A stretch of 64,000 nt of DNA from the NCBI GenBank assembly GCA_947495075.1, contig CANLXH010000001.1, positions 1,860,001 through 1,924,000 on the forward strand. The letters run 5' to 3'. Source of the DNA: an uncultured Croceitalea sp. (GTDB taxonomy: Bacteria > Bacteroidota > Bacteroidia > Flavobacteriales > Flavobacteriaceae). This document shows positions 44,848-54,949 of this stretch, piece after piece. Positions within the stretch are counted from its first letter, which is position 1, and each line of letters begins with the position of its first letter. Both the position numbers and the translations under genes were made by a program. The notes beneath the pieces were generated by a model, which saw nothing but the letters and a program-made list of their open reading frames with translations, was not told the origin of the DNA and did not search any database.

Positions 44848-44861
44848 GCTTATAAAAGTAA

Positions 44862-44888
44862 AAAAGCTACTCTAAACGAGTAGCTTTT
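44862..44888 (-). terminator. Terminator of the M48 peptidase gene
   Basis: An 11-bp perfect stem AAAAGCTACTC / GAGTAGCTTTT with a five-base loop, 20 bases after the M48 stop and just before the MFS start on the same strand. Confidence 0.82.
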
Positions 44889-44908
44889 ATCTATTTTATT
44901 TAATAAGC

Positions 44909-45718
44909 TTATTTAAAAGAAGTAACACCAAATTTAGCTGCTTCTTGTCTGGCCAAAGGTGCCCACGCAGTTAAATTGTTTATTCTTGTATCATTAGAAG
45001 GGTGAGTACTCATAAATTCGGGAGGTGCTTGCCCCCCACTTTTCGCTTTCATTCTTCTCCATAATTCTGCAGCTTCATTTGGGTTGTAACCAGCAATAGC
45101 CATAATTTGTAGACCAATTCTATCTGCTTCTGTTTCGTGACTTCTACTAAATGGCAACAATAATCCAACTTGTGAACCTATTCCATAGACTTGGTTAAAC
45201 ATCCCTCGTTTTCTTTCATCTTTGATGGCTACATTGCCTAAAACAGCACCTATTTGTTGTCCATATGTGGCGGTCATACGCTGCGCTCCATGGTCTGCCA
45301 GTGCATGTGCAACTTCATGACCCATGACCACGGCCACACCTGTCTCAGTTTGAGTTATGGGTAAGATACCTGTATAAAAAACTATTTTTCCTCCAGGCAT
45401 GGCCCATGCATTTACCGCATCATCATTTACCAGATTATACTCCCATTTATAATCATTTAGATAACCAGGATAACCATTGGCATCCAACCAGCGTTCTGCT
45501 GCCGAAGCTATACGTTGCCCTACATTCTTTATCATTTGCGACTCTGCTGTACCTTTAACAACTTTGTTCTCACTTAAGAACTGATCATATTGTGCGAATG
45601 CTGTTGGAAAAATTTGACTATTTGGAAAAGCATTTAATGTGCTTTTTCCCGTAAACGGATTTGTTTTACACGCAGCAACTATCACGAATATTGCCACAGT
45701 TAAAATTAATTTTTTCAT
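44909..45718 (-). CDS. M48 family metallopeptidase, lipoprotein
   Basis: A 269-residue lipoprotein: signal MKKLILTVAIFVIVAAC with lipobox Cys at 17, then the peptidase domain with zinc motif GHEVAHALADHGAQRM (HExxH), third ligand region SRSHETEADRIGLQIM, and NAWAMPGGKIVFYTGI before it. It resembles BepA/LoiP-like periplasmic proteases that look after outer-membrane proteins. No TPR domain is present, so it is closer to LoiP/YcaL. Confidence 0.92.
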   Translation of the reverse strand: MKKLILTVAIFVIVAACKTNPFTGKSTLNAFPNSQIFPTAFAQYDQFLSENKVVKGTAESQMIKNVGQRIASAAERWLDANGYPGYLNDYKWEYNLVNDDAVNAWAMPGGKIVFYTGILPITQTETGVAVVMGHEVAHALADHGAQRMTATYGQQIGAVLGNVAIKDERKRGMFNQVYGIGSQVGLLLPFSRSHETEADRIGLQIMAIAGYNPNEAAELWRRMKAKSGGQAPPEFMSTHPSNDTRINNLTAWAPLARQEAAKFGVTSFK

Positions 45719-45752
45719 AGTATAGTGTTTGTAACTAGTAAATTACAAAAAT

Positions 45753-48152
45753 TTATTTAGCTGAAATATATAATGAAGTAAAGTCTTTTCGTACTTCAAT
45801 ACTATTATCTCCATTCAATTTTATTGATTCAAAATCAACTATCTCATTGTCTATTTCAACAGATTTTATCTTAAAAGGAAGACCGTGAAAATGAAGCTTT
45901 ATAATTTTGTAACCCGTAATATAACTACCATCTTTAAACTGTTGGATACTCATTCCTCCAGGCTTACCTTTAAGCTTAAAATTACGAAGACTGTAACGTC
46001 CTTTCTTGTAATCATAACCATCTTGTTGGTCTTCATAAACTGTTGATGTTTCTACTCCTTCTTTAAAATAAACATCAATCTTAAGTTCTGTAATATCTTT
46101 TTCTCCTACATACTGTTGAACTGGATATTTTGGAATCATAGCTCCTTCTTTAATAAATAAAGGAATTTTATCTATTCCTGCAGAAACCCATTTTTCTGCA
46201 CCACCATCAACTATTTCTTCAGTCCAATAATTATACCATCTTCCTTTTGGTATATACATTCTTCTTCCTTGCGAATTTGGTTCTTGAACTGGACAGACCA
46301 ATATTTGTTCTCCAAATAGGAATTCATCTGTTCTAAAATGCGTTTGACTATCCTCCTGATCATAAAAAACCAAAGATTGTAACATTGGTAATCCTTCTTT
46401 AATATACTTGTAAAACATAGTGTAGAGATATGGTAGTAATTCATATCTAAGCTCTATGAATTTTCTAACAATATCTGTGACTTCTGTTCCAAAAGACCAA
46501 GGCTCTTGCTCTCCATGATCACCACTAGAATGTACTCTACAGAAAGGGTGAAAAACACCAAGTTGTACCCATCTTGCAAATAATTCTCCATTGGGTTGTT
46601 CTGCAAAACCACCAATATCTGACCCTACAAAAGAATATCCACTCATGCACATACGTTGCATTTGTACATTAGCAATCCACAAGTGTTCCCATGTAGCAAC
46701 ATTATCTCCAGTCCACGTAGCACAATAACGTTGCGTACCAGAATAGCCCGCTCTTGTTAAAACAAATGGTCTTCGAGGGAAAGTGAATTTTTTTAATCCG
46801 TTAAATGTAGCTCTTACCATTTGCATACCGTAAACATTATGAGCTTTTCTGTGGCTACAAGGGTGACCATCATAATCATGACGCACATCCATATTTGCAG
46901 TTTTAGAAGGCACTTCCATTACCGCTGGTTCATTCATATCATTCCAAACGCCATGTACGCCCACATCTGCAATCATCTCTTTATACAAACCAGACCACCA
47001 CTCTCGAACTTTTGGGTCTGTAAAATCTGGGAATTTACATTCTCCAGGCCAAACTTTACCTTTAAAATGTGGTCCATCTGCTCTGCGACAAAAGAAACCA
47101 TTATCCATTGCCTGTTGGTATACCCAGTAGTCTCGATCAATTTTAATACCCGGATCAATCATGGTCACGGTTTTAAAACCATCTTTTTGCAAATCCTCAA
47201 CCATTTTTTTAGGATTTGGAAAACGCTGGTTATCCCATGTAAAACAACGAAACCCTTCCATGTAATCGATATCTAAATAAATAGCATCACAAGGTATTTT
47301 TAGCGCTCTAAATTTGCTTGTAATATCTTTTACCTTTTTTTCTGGATAATAACTCCATTTGGACTGATGAAAGCCTAATGCCCATAAAGGTGGTAGTTCT
47401 GGCACACCGGTTAAATTTGTATATGACTCTACAACCTGACTAATCTTAGGTCCATAAAAGAAGTAGTAATTCATTTCACCACCGTCTGCCCAGAAACTTG
47501 TAATATTCCTACGTTCATGAGCAAAATCGAAATATGTCCTAAATGAATTATCAAAGAAGATTCCGTAAGCTATATTCTTATTTAGCCCTACATAAAAAGG
47601 TATTGACTTATACAATGGTTCCTGATCTTTGCCATAAGCATAAGAATCTGTTGCCCAGTTATTTATACGTTTGCCCTTTAGGTTAGTATGCGAAGCTTTA
47701 TCACCCATGCCATAATAACTTTCGGCAGATTGGGTGACTTTACTCATTTTAACTATATTACCCCCATATTCATAGCTTTCTTCCCAGTGAAAACCTTGCT
47801 CATCTTCGTTAATAATATTATCTTCTAAATCTGTGATTTGTACTTTTAAGTTAGATTTTTTTATATAAATCTTAATTTTACCTGTAGTAATTACATATTC
47901 AGGTGGCTCTTCTTTTACATCTAACTCATTATAACCTAAACTTACATCATCACTTATAGCGTATGAAAAATCAGGTTCAAATACGTGTTCTGTAGCATAT
48001 CTAAATCTAATTACACTGTCACGCATAACTGTTATTTCTAAGATTACTCCATTTTGAGTGGTAAAATAAATTTTATCACTATCCTGTCTGAACTCAGTAA
48101 TCTGATTGGGATACTGATTGCCCCTTCTTTCGATTTCAGTATTAGTAATCAT
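45753..48152 (-). CDS. Glycoside hydrolase family 31 (alpha-glucosidase)
   Basis: A 799-residue GH31 enzyme. The N-terminal beta-sandwich is followed by the catalytic barrel with nucleophile motif GVWNDMNEPAVM and the acid/base region HSSGDHGEQEPWSFG; FVGSDIGGFAEQPNGELFARWVQLG is typical of GH31 alpha-glucosidases. No signal peptide, so it is probably cytoplasmic, acting on imported or glycogen-derived oligosaccharides. It lies 103 bases after glgB on the same strand. Confidence 0.93.
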   Translation of the reverse strand: MITNTEIERRGNQYPNQITEFRQDSDKIYFTTQNGVILEITVMRDSVIRFRYATEHVFEPDFSYAISDDVSLGYNELDVKEEPPEYVITTGKIKIYIKKSNLKVQITDLEDNIINEDEQGFHWEESYEYGGNIVKMSKVTQSAESYYGMGDKASHTNLKGKRINNWATDSYAYGKDQEPLYKSIPFYVGLNKNIAYGIFFDNSFRTYFDFAHERRNITSFWADGGEMNYYFFYGPKISQVVESYTNLTGVPELPPLWALGFHQSKWSYYPEKKVKDITSKFRALKIPCDAIYLDIDYMEGFRCFTWDNQRFPNPKKMVEDLQKDGFKTVTMIDPGIKIDRDYWVYQQAMDNGFFCRRADGPHFKGKVWPGECKFPDFTDPKVREWWSGLYKEMIADVGVHGVWNDMNEPAVMEVPSKTANMDVRHDYDGHPCSHRKAHNVYGMQMVRATFNGLKKFTFPRRPFVLTRAGYSGTQRYCATWTGDNVATWEHLWIANVQMQRMCMSGYSFVGSDIGGFAEQPNGELFARWVQLGVFHPFCRVHSSGDHGEQEPWSFGTEVTDIVRKFIELRYELLPYLYTMFYKYIKEGLPMLQSLVFYDQEDSQTHFRTDEFLFGEQILVCPVQEPNSQGRRMYIPKGRWYNYWTEEIVDGGAEKWVSAGIDKIPLFIKEGAMIPKYPVQQYVGEKDITELKIDVYFKEGVETSTVYEDQQDGYDYKKGRYSLRNFKLKGKPGGMSIQQFKDGSYITGYKIIKLHFHGLPFKIKSVEIDNEIVDFESIKLNGDNSIEVRKDFTSLYISAK

Positions 48153-48255
48153 AGATTTTTATTTAATAAGCTTAACAAAAAAAGAACATTAGACCGAGAT
48201 TATGAAAAGATGTTTTCAACAGTGAATATACTACAACGATGTAGTAAGTACTTTT

Positions 48256-50151
48256 CTATTTGAAAATTTGTACACTAAGTGGTGGTAAGGTTATTTTAAA
48301 CGAATATTCTCTACCATGCATAGCCTTTTTCGTAGGTTTTACAGTTTTTATTCCGGCACCATTCCCACCATACTTAGAGTCATCACTATTGAAAATCTGT
48401 CTCAATTGTTTTTCTTTTGAAACGCCGATGCCATAATCTTCTCTTGGTACAGGTGTAAGGTTACATACAATAATTAAATCGTTCTTAGCATCATGTCCTT
48501 TGCGCAAATATGTAAGGACTGAGTTTTCACTATCTCCATAATCTATCCATTCAAAACCTTCAGGACTAAACTGTTTTTCATGCAGTGCGGGGTAATTTTT
48601 ATAAATAGTATTTAAATCTTTTATAATATTCTGAATACCAGAATGAAAATCGTACTCGGTAAGGTGCCAATCTAGGCTTTGTTGAAAATTCCATTCAGAA
48701 GTTTGTCCAAATTCACCCCCCATAAAAATTAAATTGGTTCCTGGATGTGTAAACATGTACCCAAATAACAGTCTTAAATTAGCAAAACGCTGCCATTCAT
48801 CACCAGGCATTCTATATACCAATGACTGTTTACCATAAACTACCTCATCATGAGAAAAAGGTAACATAAAATTTTCGGTAAAGGCATAAGTCATACTAAA
48901 GGTTAAATCGTTCTGGTGGTGTTTTCTGTAAATAGGCTCTTTTTTAAAGTATTCTAAAGTATCGTGCATCCATCCCATCATCCATTTCATGCCAAAACCA
49001 AGTCCCCCAAAATGAACAGGTTTAGAAACACCGCTAAAAGCTGTAGATTCCTCGGCAATAGTTTGCACTCCATTAAAACTTGCATATACCTCTTGATTCA
49101 TCTCTCTGATAAAAGACATTGCCTCTAGATTTTCATTATTACCATACATATTAGGCTCCCATTCCCCATCTTCTCTGGAGTAATCTAAATACAACATTGA
49201 GGCAACAGCATCTACTCGTAATCCATCTACATGATACTGATCTAACCAAAAGATGGCATTACTAATTAAAAAAGCACGTACTTCGTTTCTGCCATAATTA
49301 AAAATCAAACTTTTCCAATCAGGATGGTAACCTCTTCTTCTATCTGGATGTTCATAAAGATGAGAACCATCAAAAAATCCTAGTCCATGTGCATCTTCAG
49401 GGAAATGAGATGGCACCCAATCAAGAATTACACCAATATCAGCTCGGTGTAATTTATCTACTAAAAGCTTAAAATCTTCTGGTTTACCAAAGCGTGAAGT
49501 AGGTGCAAAATATCCTGTTAATTGATAACCCCAAGATGGGTCATAAGGATATTCCATAATAGGCATAAGTTCCACATGGGTAAAACCCATTTCTTTAACA
49601 TAGGATACCAAATCTTCAGCTAATTCAGCATATGAAAGAAAATTATTATCATTTGTTCTTTTCCAAGAACCCAAGTGTACTTCATAAACAGAATATGGCT
49701 TATCCAAAGCATTTTTGGTTTCCCTAGATTCCATCCACTTTTTATCCTTCCACTCGTATGATGCATCCCAAACAACAGAGGCTGTTTTTGGAGGATGCTC
49801 ACATAATCTAGCAAAAGGGTCTGCTTTTTCTGTAATAATATCATTATTATTAGAAGTAATCCTATACTTATATAGTGCTCCTTTAGCAACGCCAGGTATA
49901 AAGCCTTCCCATATTCCGCTAGAATCCCAACGAACATTTAGTTTATGTTCATTATCATTCCAAAAATTAAAATCTCCAACCACAGAAATAGATTTTGCAG
50001 AAGGTGCCCAAACTGCAAAATAAACTCCGTTAACTCCATTCAACTCCATGATATGAGAACCCAATTTCTCATAAAGTCTATAATGTTTCCCTCCTTTAAA
50101 TAAATCTATATCAAAATCTGTAAAAAGACTATGTGTTAAGACCTCTGCCAT
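48256..50151 (-). CDS. glgB: 1,4-alpha-glucan branching enzyme
   Basis: Makes alpha-1,6 branches in glycogen. It has 631 residues with an N-terminal CBM48 (FAVWAPSAKSISVVGDFNFWN) and a GH13 barrel: nucleophile in GLRVDAVASMLYLDYSR, acid in AEESTAFSGVS and stabiliser in MLPFSHDEVVYGK. The C-terminal all-beta domain follows. No glgA, glgC or glgP is adjacent. GH31 downstream and the GH13 at 58224 are its only alpha-glucan neighbours. Confidence 0.95.
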   Translation of the reverse strand: MAEVLTHSLFTDFDIDLFKGGKHYRLYEKLGSHIMELNGVNGVYFAVWAPSAKSISVVGDFNFWNDNEHKLNVRWDSSGIWEGFIPGVAKGALYKYRITSNNNDIITEKADPFARLCEHPPKTASVVWDASYEWKDKKWMESRETKNALDKPYSVYEVHLGSWKRTNDNNFLSYAELAEDLVSYVKEMGFTHVELMPIMEYPYDPSWGYQLTGYFAPTSRFGKPEDFKLLVDKLHRADIGVILDWVPSHFPEDAHGLGFFDGSHLYEHPDRRRGYHPDWKSLIFNYGRNEVRAFLISNAIFWLDQYHVDGLRVDAVASMLYLDYSREDGEWEPNMYGNNENLEAMSFIREMNQEVYASFNGVQTIAEESTAFSGVSKPVHFGGLGFGMKWMMGWMHDTLEYFKKEPIYRKHHQNDLTFSMTYAFTENFMLPFSHDEVVYGKQSLVYRMPGDEWQRFANLRLLFGYMFTHPGTNLIFMGGEFGQTSEWNFQQSLDWHLTEYDFHSGIQNIIKDLNTIYKNYPALHEKQFSPEGFEWIDYGDSENSVLTYLRKGHDAKNDLIIVCNLTPVPREDYGIGVSKEKQLRQIFNSDDSKYGGNGAGIKTVKPTKKAMHGREYSFKITLPPLSVQIFK

Positions 50152-50317
50152 GGCTTTTAATTAAGTGAATTACAATATTACACATCTTTAATAAAGATAC
50201 CCCTATTAAGGGCTACAATTAAGAAATTACAAGAATAAATCAAAAGTGGAACGCTTTTTGATTCATTGTATTTCATGTTTAAAGAATTATAACCATTTCA
50301 ATTCAAAATCAAAAATT

Positions 50318-50878
50318 ATGCGAAAAATTAAACTCATTTTAGGTGCATTAGTAACCCTCTTTATAATGTCTTGTGAAGGTCCACAAGGTCCTCCAGGTTT
50401 TGATGGTCTTAATGGCCAAAACGGTGAAGATGCTGTAAACATATTAGGAAAAGTAGTAGAAATTCAAGGTACGTTTTCTGCTGCAAATGACTTTTCAATA
50501 TCTTATGAGTTTCCTGATACTGTAGAAGTTTTTGAGTCGGACCTAGTTTTGGTTTATTTATTGTTTGAGCAAGTGGATGATCCAAATGGCGGAGACCCAA
50601 TTGATGTCTGGAGACTTTTACCACAAACTAGAATACTAGACCAAGGTCTTTTACAGTACAATTTTGATCACACATTTACTGATGTAAATATATTTTTAGA
50701 ATCAGATTTTGATTTATCCACATTGCCAGCTGGCGATACAGATGACCAAATTTTTAGAATTGCAGTAGTACCCGCAGAATTTGGAACAGATAATAATATA
50801 GATGTATCCAATCTAAATGCAGTTATGGGAGCTTTAAAAGTAGATACAGATAATGTCGAAACTTCTGTTTTAAACTAA
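50318..50878 (+). CDS. Lipoprotein with short collagen-like segment
   Basis: A 186-residue lipoprotein from the ATG at 50318 (MRKIKLILGALVTLFIMSC), lipobox Cys at 19. Immediately after comes a collagen-like stretch of Gly-x-x triplets (EGPQGPPGFDGLNGQNGED), then a beta-rich domain (FSISYEFPDTVEVFESDLVLVYLLF). Such short collagen-like tags after the lipid anchor recur in Bacteroidota surface lipoproteins. The role is unknown. A terminator follows. Confidence 0.75.
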   Translation: MRKIKLILGALVTLFIMSCEGPQGPPGFDGLNGQNGEDAVNILGKVVEIQGTFSAANDFSISYEFPDTVEVFESDLVLVYLLFEQVDDPNGGDPIDVWRLLPQTRILDQGLLQYNFDHTFTDVNIFLESDFDLSTLPAGDTDDQIFRIAVVPAEFGTDNNIDVSNLNAVMGALKVDTDNVETSVLN

Positions 50879-50899
50879 GCATTTTTATAAGAACATATG

Positions 50900-50933
50900 A
50901 AAACCCATCTCTATCCTGATTTGGGTTTTTTTT
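50900..50933 (+). terminator. Intrinsic terminator of the collagen-like lipoprotein gene
   Basis: An 8-bp stem AAAACCCA / TGGGTTTT with a 14-base loop and a T-run, 22 bases after the stop codon. Confidence 0.7.
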
Positions 50934-50998
50934 GATTTTAATAAAGTCTAATTTTGAAAGGAAATGACGAATTAAACGTCTTAATAGAAAAGAAAAAG

Positions 50999-51502
50999 AT
51001 GGGAAAAAATATTGCTATACTATTTTTACTAATTCTTTCAGCTTGTAAAGGAGTATCACAAGAAGAAAAAGAAATTGCTAAAAATAAAAATGAAGAAAAA
51101 ATTACTTATCCAGTAACTAAGACAGACGCCGAATGGAAAGCCGAACTTACAGATATAGAATATTACGTTCTTAGAAAAGCTGCAACAGAAAATTCTTTTA
51201 GTAGTGACTTATTAAATAATAAAGCTAAAGGAGTTTATGTTTGTGCAGGTTGTGCAACACCTCTTTTTAAGAGCGAAAATAAATTTAAATCTGGTACTGG
51301 GTGGCCTTCTTTTGATCAAGAAATTGAAGGTAACGTAGCCTATGATGTAGATTATAAAATAGGCTATGCAAGAACAGAAGAGCATTGTGCTACATGTGGT
51401 GGTCATTTAGGACATGTTTTTAATGATGGTCCCAGGGAAACTACTGGGCAAAGACATTGTATAAATGGAGCTGCTTTGGACTTTATACCAACACCAGAAT
51501 GA
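50999..51502 (+). CDS. msrB: Methionine-R-sulfoxide reductase, lipoprotein form
   Basis: A 167-residue MsrB with lipoprotein signal [16 protein letters not shown] (Cys at 16), so it should repair oxidised Met in the envelope. Zinc Cys pairs are CAGC and CATCGGH. The catalytic Cys is in [13 protein letters not shown], and GTGWPSFD is the substrate motif. I use the ATG at 50999; a TTG at 50954 would add 15 residues before the signal peptide. The stop overlaps the next msrB by four bases (ATGA). Confidence 0.93.
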   Translation: MGKNIAILFLLILSACKGVSQEEKEIAKNKNEEKITYPVTKTDAEWKAELTDIEYYVLRKAATENSFSSDLLNNKAKGVYVCAGCATPLFKSENKFKSGTGWPSFDQEIEGNVAYDVDYKIGYARTEEHCATCGGHLGHVFNDGPRETTGQRHCINGAALDFIPTPE

Positions 51503-51912
51503 GAAAATATGGAGTGGAAAAAACTGAAGAAGAGTGGAAAAAAGAACTCTCTCCAGAAGAGTATTATGTCTTAAGACAAAAAGGTACAGAACGACCACAT
51601 ACAGGAGAACTAAATCTACATTTTAAAAATGGAAATTACCATTGCAGAGCTTGTAAAGCAAAATTGTTTGAAAGCGAGCATAAGTTTGAAAGTGGTTGTG
51701 GCTGGCCTTCTTTTGATAAGTCGGTAGAGGGTGCCATAGAGTATATTAAAGACACTACTCATGGCATGATTCGCACAGAAACTGTATGTGCTAATTGTGG
51801 TGGTCATCTAGGGCATGTTTTTAGTGATGGCCCAAAGGAAACTACAGGGCAGCGCTATTGTATAAATTCGATTAGCATTGGTTTTGATTCTGAATATAAA
51901 GAACAATCTTAG
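51499..51912 (+). CDS. msrB: Methionine-R-sulfoxide reductase, cytoplasmic form
   Basis: A 137-residue MsrB without signal peptide, from the ATG at 51499 that overlaps the previous stop. It has CRAC and CANCGGH zinc pairs, GCGWPSFD, and the catalytic Cys in [13 protein letters not shown]. Its substrate-binding segment has an extra Cys (SGCGWP instead of SGTGWP). Together with the preceding gene it makes a tandem pair targeted to two compartments. Confidence 0.93.
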   Translation: MRKYGVEKTEEEWKKELSPEEYYVLRQKGTERPHTGELNLHFKNGNYHCRACKAKLFESEHKFESGCGWPSFDKSVEGAIEYIKDTTHGMIRTETVCANCGGHLGHVFSDGPKETTGQRYCINSISIGFDSEYKEQS

Positions 51913-52002
51913 TAAGTTTCCAAATATAGAGACTAGGGTTTCAGAAAATTTAACCACATACAAAACATGTAATGAGATAGTCTAAAATCTAGAACTCTTC
52001 AC

Positions 52003-52010
52003 TATCTTTG
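52003..52010 (+). promoter_or_regulatory. Candidate -7 box of lpdA
   Basis: TATCTTTG matches TAnnTTTG and ends 33 bases before the lpdA ATG. The -33 element is not recognisable. Confidence 0.45.
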
Positions 52011-52043
52011 CATTTCCATTTTAACAACTAAAATCTTTACAGA

Positions 52044-53435
52044 ATGAGCAATTTTGATGTTATTGTTTTAGGTAGTGGCCCAGGTGGTTATGTAACTGCA
52101 ATTAGAGCTTCTCAATTAGGTTTAAAAACAGCTATTATAGAAAAGGAAAACCTTGGTGGCGTTTGTTTAAATTGGGGGTGTATTCCAACCAAAGCATTAT
52201 TAAAATCTGCACAAGTATTTGAATATTTAAAGCATGCTGAAGATTATGGTCTAAACGTAAAGAAAGTAGAGCATGATTTTGATGCTGTTGTAAAAAGAAG
52301 TAGAAATGCCGCTGACGGAATGAGCAAAGGAGTTCAATTCCTAATGAAAAAAAATAAAATTGAAGTTTTAAAAGGATACGGGAAAATCTTACCAGGCAAG
52401 AAAGTTGTTGTTAAAGGTGAAAATGGAGACCCAGCCGAATATACAGCTAATCACATTATAATTGCAACTGGAGCTCGTAGTAGAGAATTACCAAACCTAC
52501 CTCAAGATGGAAAAAAAGTTATTGGTTATCGTGAAGCAATGACTTTAGACAAACAACCTAAGAAACTTATTGTAGTTGGTAGTGGAGCTATTGGTATTGA
52601 ATTCGCCTACTTCTACAATAGTATGGGGACAGAAGTAACGGTTGTTGAATATTTACCAAAAATAGTACCTGTAGAAGATGAAGACGTTTCAAAACAATTA
52701 GAACGTAGTTTTAAAAAGACGGGAATAAAAATAAAAACATCAGCAGAAGTTACTAAAGTAGATGTATCTGGCGATGGTGTAAAAGCTACTATAAAAACAG
52801 CTAAAGGTGAAGAAATTTTAGAAGCCGATGTTGTGCTTTCTGCCGTAGGTATTAAAACTAATATAGAAAATATAGGTCTAGAAGAAGTTGGTATTGCCAC
52901 AGATAAAGATAAAATTTTAGTTAACGATTACTATCAAACAAATATTCCAGGATATTATGCTATTGGAGACGTTACCCCAGGTCAAGCTCTGGCGCATGTT
53001 GCCTCGGCAGAAGGAATTCTTTGTGTTGAAAAAATTGCTGGAATGCATGTTGAAGCTTTAGATTATGGTAACATTCCAGGTTGTACTTATTGTTCGCCAG
53101 AAATTGCTTCAGTTGGGTTAACCGAAAAGCAAGCAAAAGAAAAGGGATACGATATCAAAGTTGGGAAATTTCCTTTCTCGGCTAGTGGTAAAGCCAAAGC
53201 TTCTGGAAATTCTGATGGATTTGTAAAAGTAATTTTTGATGCTAAATATGGAGAATGGCTAGGCTGCCATATGATTGGTGCTGGAGTTACAGATATGATT
53301 GCTGAAGCTGTTCTAGGACGTAAGTTAGAAACTACGGGGCATGAAGTCCTTAAAACAGTTCATCCACACCCAACAATGAGTGAGGCGGTTATGGAAGCCG
53401 TAGCAGCTGCTTATGACGAAGTAATTCACCTATAA
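52044..53435 (+). CDS. lpdA: Dihydrolipoyl dehydrogenase
   Basis: The E3 component of the 2-oxoacid dehydrogenase and glycine-cleavage complexes. It is a FAD disulfide reductase of 463 residues. It has the FAD loop GSGPGGYVTAIRASQLG, redox disulfide Cys41/Cys46 in GGVCLNWGCIPTKA, NAD loop VVGSGAIGIEFAYFYNSMG, and the catalytic His of the partner subunit in HPHPTMSEAVMEA. No E1 or E2 genes are nearby. Confidence 0.96.
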   Translation: MSNFDVIVLGSGPGGYVTAIRASQLGLKTAIIEKENLGGVCLNWGCIPTKALLKSAQVFEYLKHAEDYGLNVKKVEHDFDAVVKRSRNAADGMSKGVQFLMKKNKIEVLKGYGKILPGKKVVVKGENGDPAEYTANHIIIATGARSRELPNLPQDGKKVIGYREAMTLDKQPKKLIVVGSGAIGIEFAYFYNSMGTEVTVVEYLPKIVPVEDEDVSKQLERSFKKTGIKIKTSAEVTKVDVSGDGVKATIKTAKGEEILEADVVLSAVGIKTNIENIGLEEVGIATDKDKILVNDYYQTNIPGYYAIGDVTPGQALAHVASAEGILCVEKIAGMHVEALDYGNIPGCTYCSPEIASVGLTEKQAKEKGYDIKVGKFPFSASGKAKASGNSDGFVKVIFDAKYGEWLGCHMIGAGVTDMIAEAVLGRKLETTGHEVLKTVHPHPTMSEAVMEAVAAAYDEVIHL

Positions 53436-53446
53436 TAATACTTAAT

Positions 53447-53725
53447 TTGCTGAAAATATTTAGAATAACAGCTATTTTAGAAGGTATATCCTATCTCTTA
53501 TTGTTTGGTCTTACCATGCCCTTAAAATATTGGGCAGAACTGGGAGAACCAAACAAAATTGTGGGTATGGCACATGGAATATTATTTATACTTTTTGTGG
53601 TTTTAGCAGGTATCGTCTGTTGGGAAAGAAAGTGGAGTATTAAAAGATTCTTTATCTTATTTGTTGCTTCACTATTACCCTTTGGTACTTTTTATGCAGA
53701 TAAAAAATACCTTAAAAAAGCCTAA
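53447..53725 (+). CDS. DUF3817 membrane protein
   Basis: A 92-residue protein with three hydrophobic helices and the DUF3817 pattern: RITAILEGISYLLLFGLTMPLKYWA at the start, GMAHGILFILFVVLAG in the middle, LLPFGTFYADKKYLKK at the end. TTG start 11 bases after lpdA. The function is unknown. It ends overlapping the convergent sugar dehydrogenase gene by four bases. Confidence 0.85.
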   Translation: MLKIFRITAILEGISYLLLFGLTMPLKYWAELGEPNKIVGMAHGILFILFVVLAGIVCWERKWSIKRFFILFVASLLPFGTFYADKKYLKKA

Positions 53726-54888
53726 TTATTACCCTCTAAAGAAAATTTGTAAATATTACCATTAAAAGCGCAAAGATATAGTTCTTGATTAGCATCTGTT
53801 CCAAATGATGCAATATTAAAACCAGATTCTATTAGTAATTCATTTGTACTGCCATCTTCGGTCAGTGTCCATATTCTGCCACTTACAAAGTCTCCATAAA
53901 TATATTTTCCTTGTAGAGATGCTATCTCTTCGCCTCTGTATACGTAACCCCCAGTAATAGACCTATCGCCGTTGTCCTGATTATATTCAAAAATTGGAGA
54001 GATTAGACCCGAATCACTACAGTCTCCAGAAAAACAAGAGGTACCTTCAAATAAATTCCATCCGTAATTTCCACCAATTTGCACAACATCAATTTCTTCT
54101 ATTTTATTTTGTCCAACGTCTCCTGTCCATAGTTTTCCAGTAGTCGTATCAAAACTCATCCGCCAAGGATTTCGAAATCCATAAGCAAAAATTTCATTTC
54201 TAGAATCTATATCATTTACAAATGGGTTGTCTGTTGGGATTACATAATTAAATCCATTTTGGGTATTATCCACATCTATTCTTAAAATATTACCCAGTAG
54301 GTTTGTTCTATTCTGTGCATTTCCGTCTGGATCTCCACTTCCTCCTCCATCACCCATTGCTATATATAAGTATCCATCGGGACCAAAAGCAATTTGACCT
54401 CCATTATGATTGGTTGCTGGCTGTGGAATCTCTAAAAGTATTAATTCTGTACTTAAGTCTACGCTATTTGGGTTTGAATTGGAAACAGTAAATCTAGAAA
54501 CGACCGATAGTCTTTCTGATGGAGTATAGCATACAAATACATATCCATTAGTTTCAAAAGTAGGATGAAACGTAAAACCTAATAGACCTTGTTCACTAGT
54601 AGTAGAAATTGTACCTCTTAAGTCTAAAAAAACATCTGCTTCTGTTACATTGCTATTATTATCGAATACTTTTATTGCTCCTCCTTTTTCGGCAACAAAA
54701 ATTCTGTCGGAGTTGTCATCGACAGATTGTAAATCTAATGGCTGCGTAAAATTTAAATTAGGAAAAGCATTTACAAGTACTATTGCTTCAGCATTTATTT
54801 CATCAGGAGCATTATTATCAACTTCTTCTGTTTCACAAGAAAAAAAGAGAAAAAGGATTACTAAGACCAAACTTTTAAGAACCTTCAT
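53722..54888 (-). CDS. PQQ-dependent sugar dehydrogenase-like lipoprotein
   Basis: A 388-residue soluble-glucose-dehydrogenase-type beta-propeller. Lipoprotein signal with Cys at 19 (FLFFSCETEEVDNN), again with acidic residues after the Cys, suggests surface exposure. Propeller motifs include NHNGGQIAFGPDGYLYIAMG, DGGGSGDPDGNAQ, YGFRNPWRMSFD and GGNYGWNLFEG. Catalytic His is expected in NHNGG. PQQ synthesis genes are not seen here, so cofactor supply is open; many such proteins have unproven substrates. Confidence 0.88.
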   Translation of the reverse strand: MKVLKSLVLVILFLFFSCETEEVDNNAPDEINAEAIVLVNAFPNLNFTQPLDLQSVDDNSDRIFVAEKGGAIKVFDNNSNVTEADVFLDLRGTISTTSEQGLLGFTFHPTFETNGYVFVCYTPSERLSVVSRFTVSNSNPNSVDLSTELILLEIPQPATNHNGGQIAFGPDGYLYIAMGDGGGSGDPDGNAQNRTNLLGNILRIDVDNTQNGFNYVIPTDNPFVNDIDSRNEIFAYGFRNPWRMSFDTTTGKLWTGDVGQNKIEEIDVVQIGGNYGWNLFEGTSCFSGDCSDSGLISPIFEYNQDNGDRSITGGYVYRGEEIASLQGKYIYGDFVSGRIWTLTEDGSTNELLIESGFNIASFGTDANQELYLCAFNGNIYKFSLEGNN

Positions 54889-54949
54889 ACTAATGGGGGT
54901 TTACTTATTTACGTAAAAAACCAGCCAATAGATTTCAGTCTATAAATTA

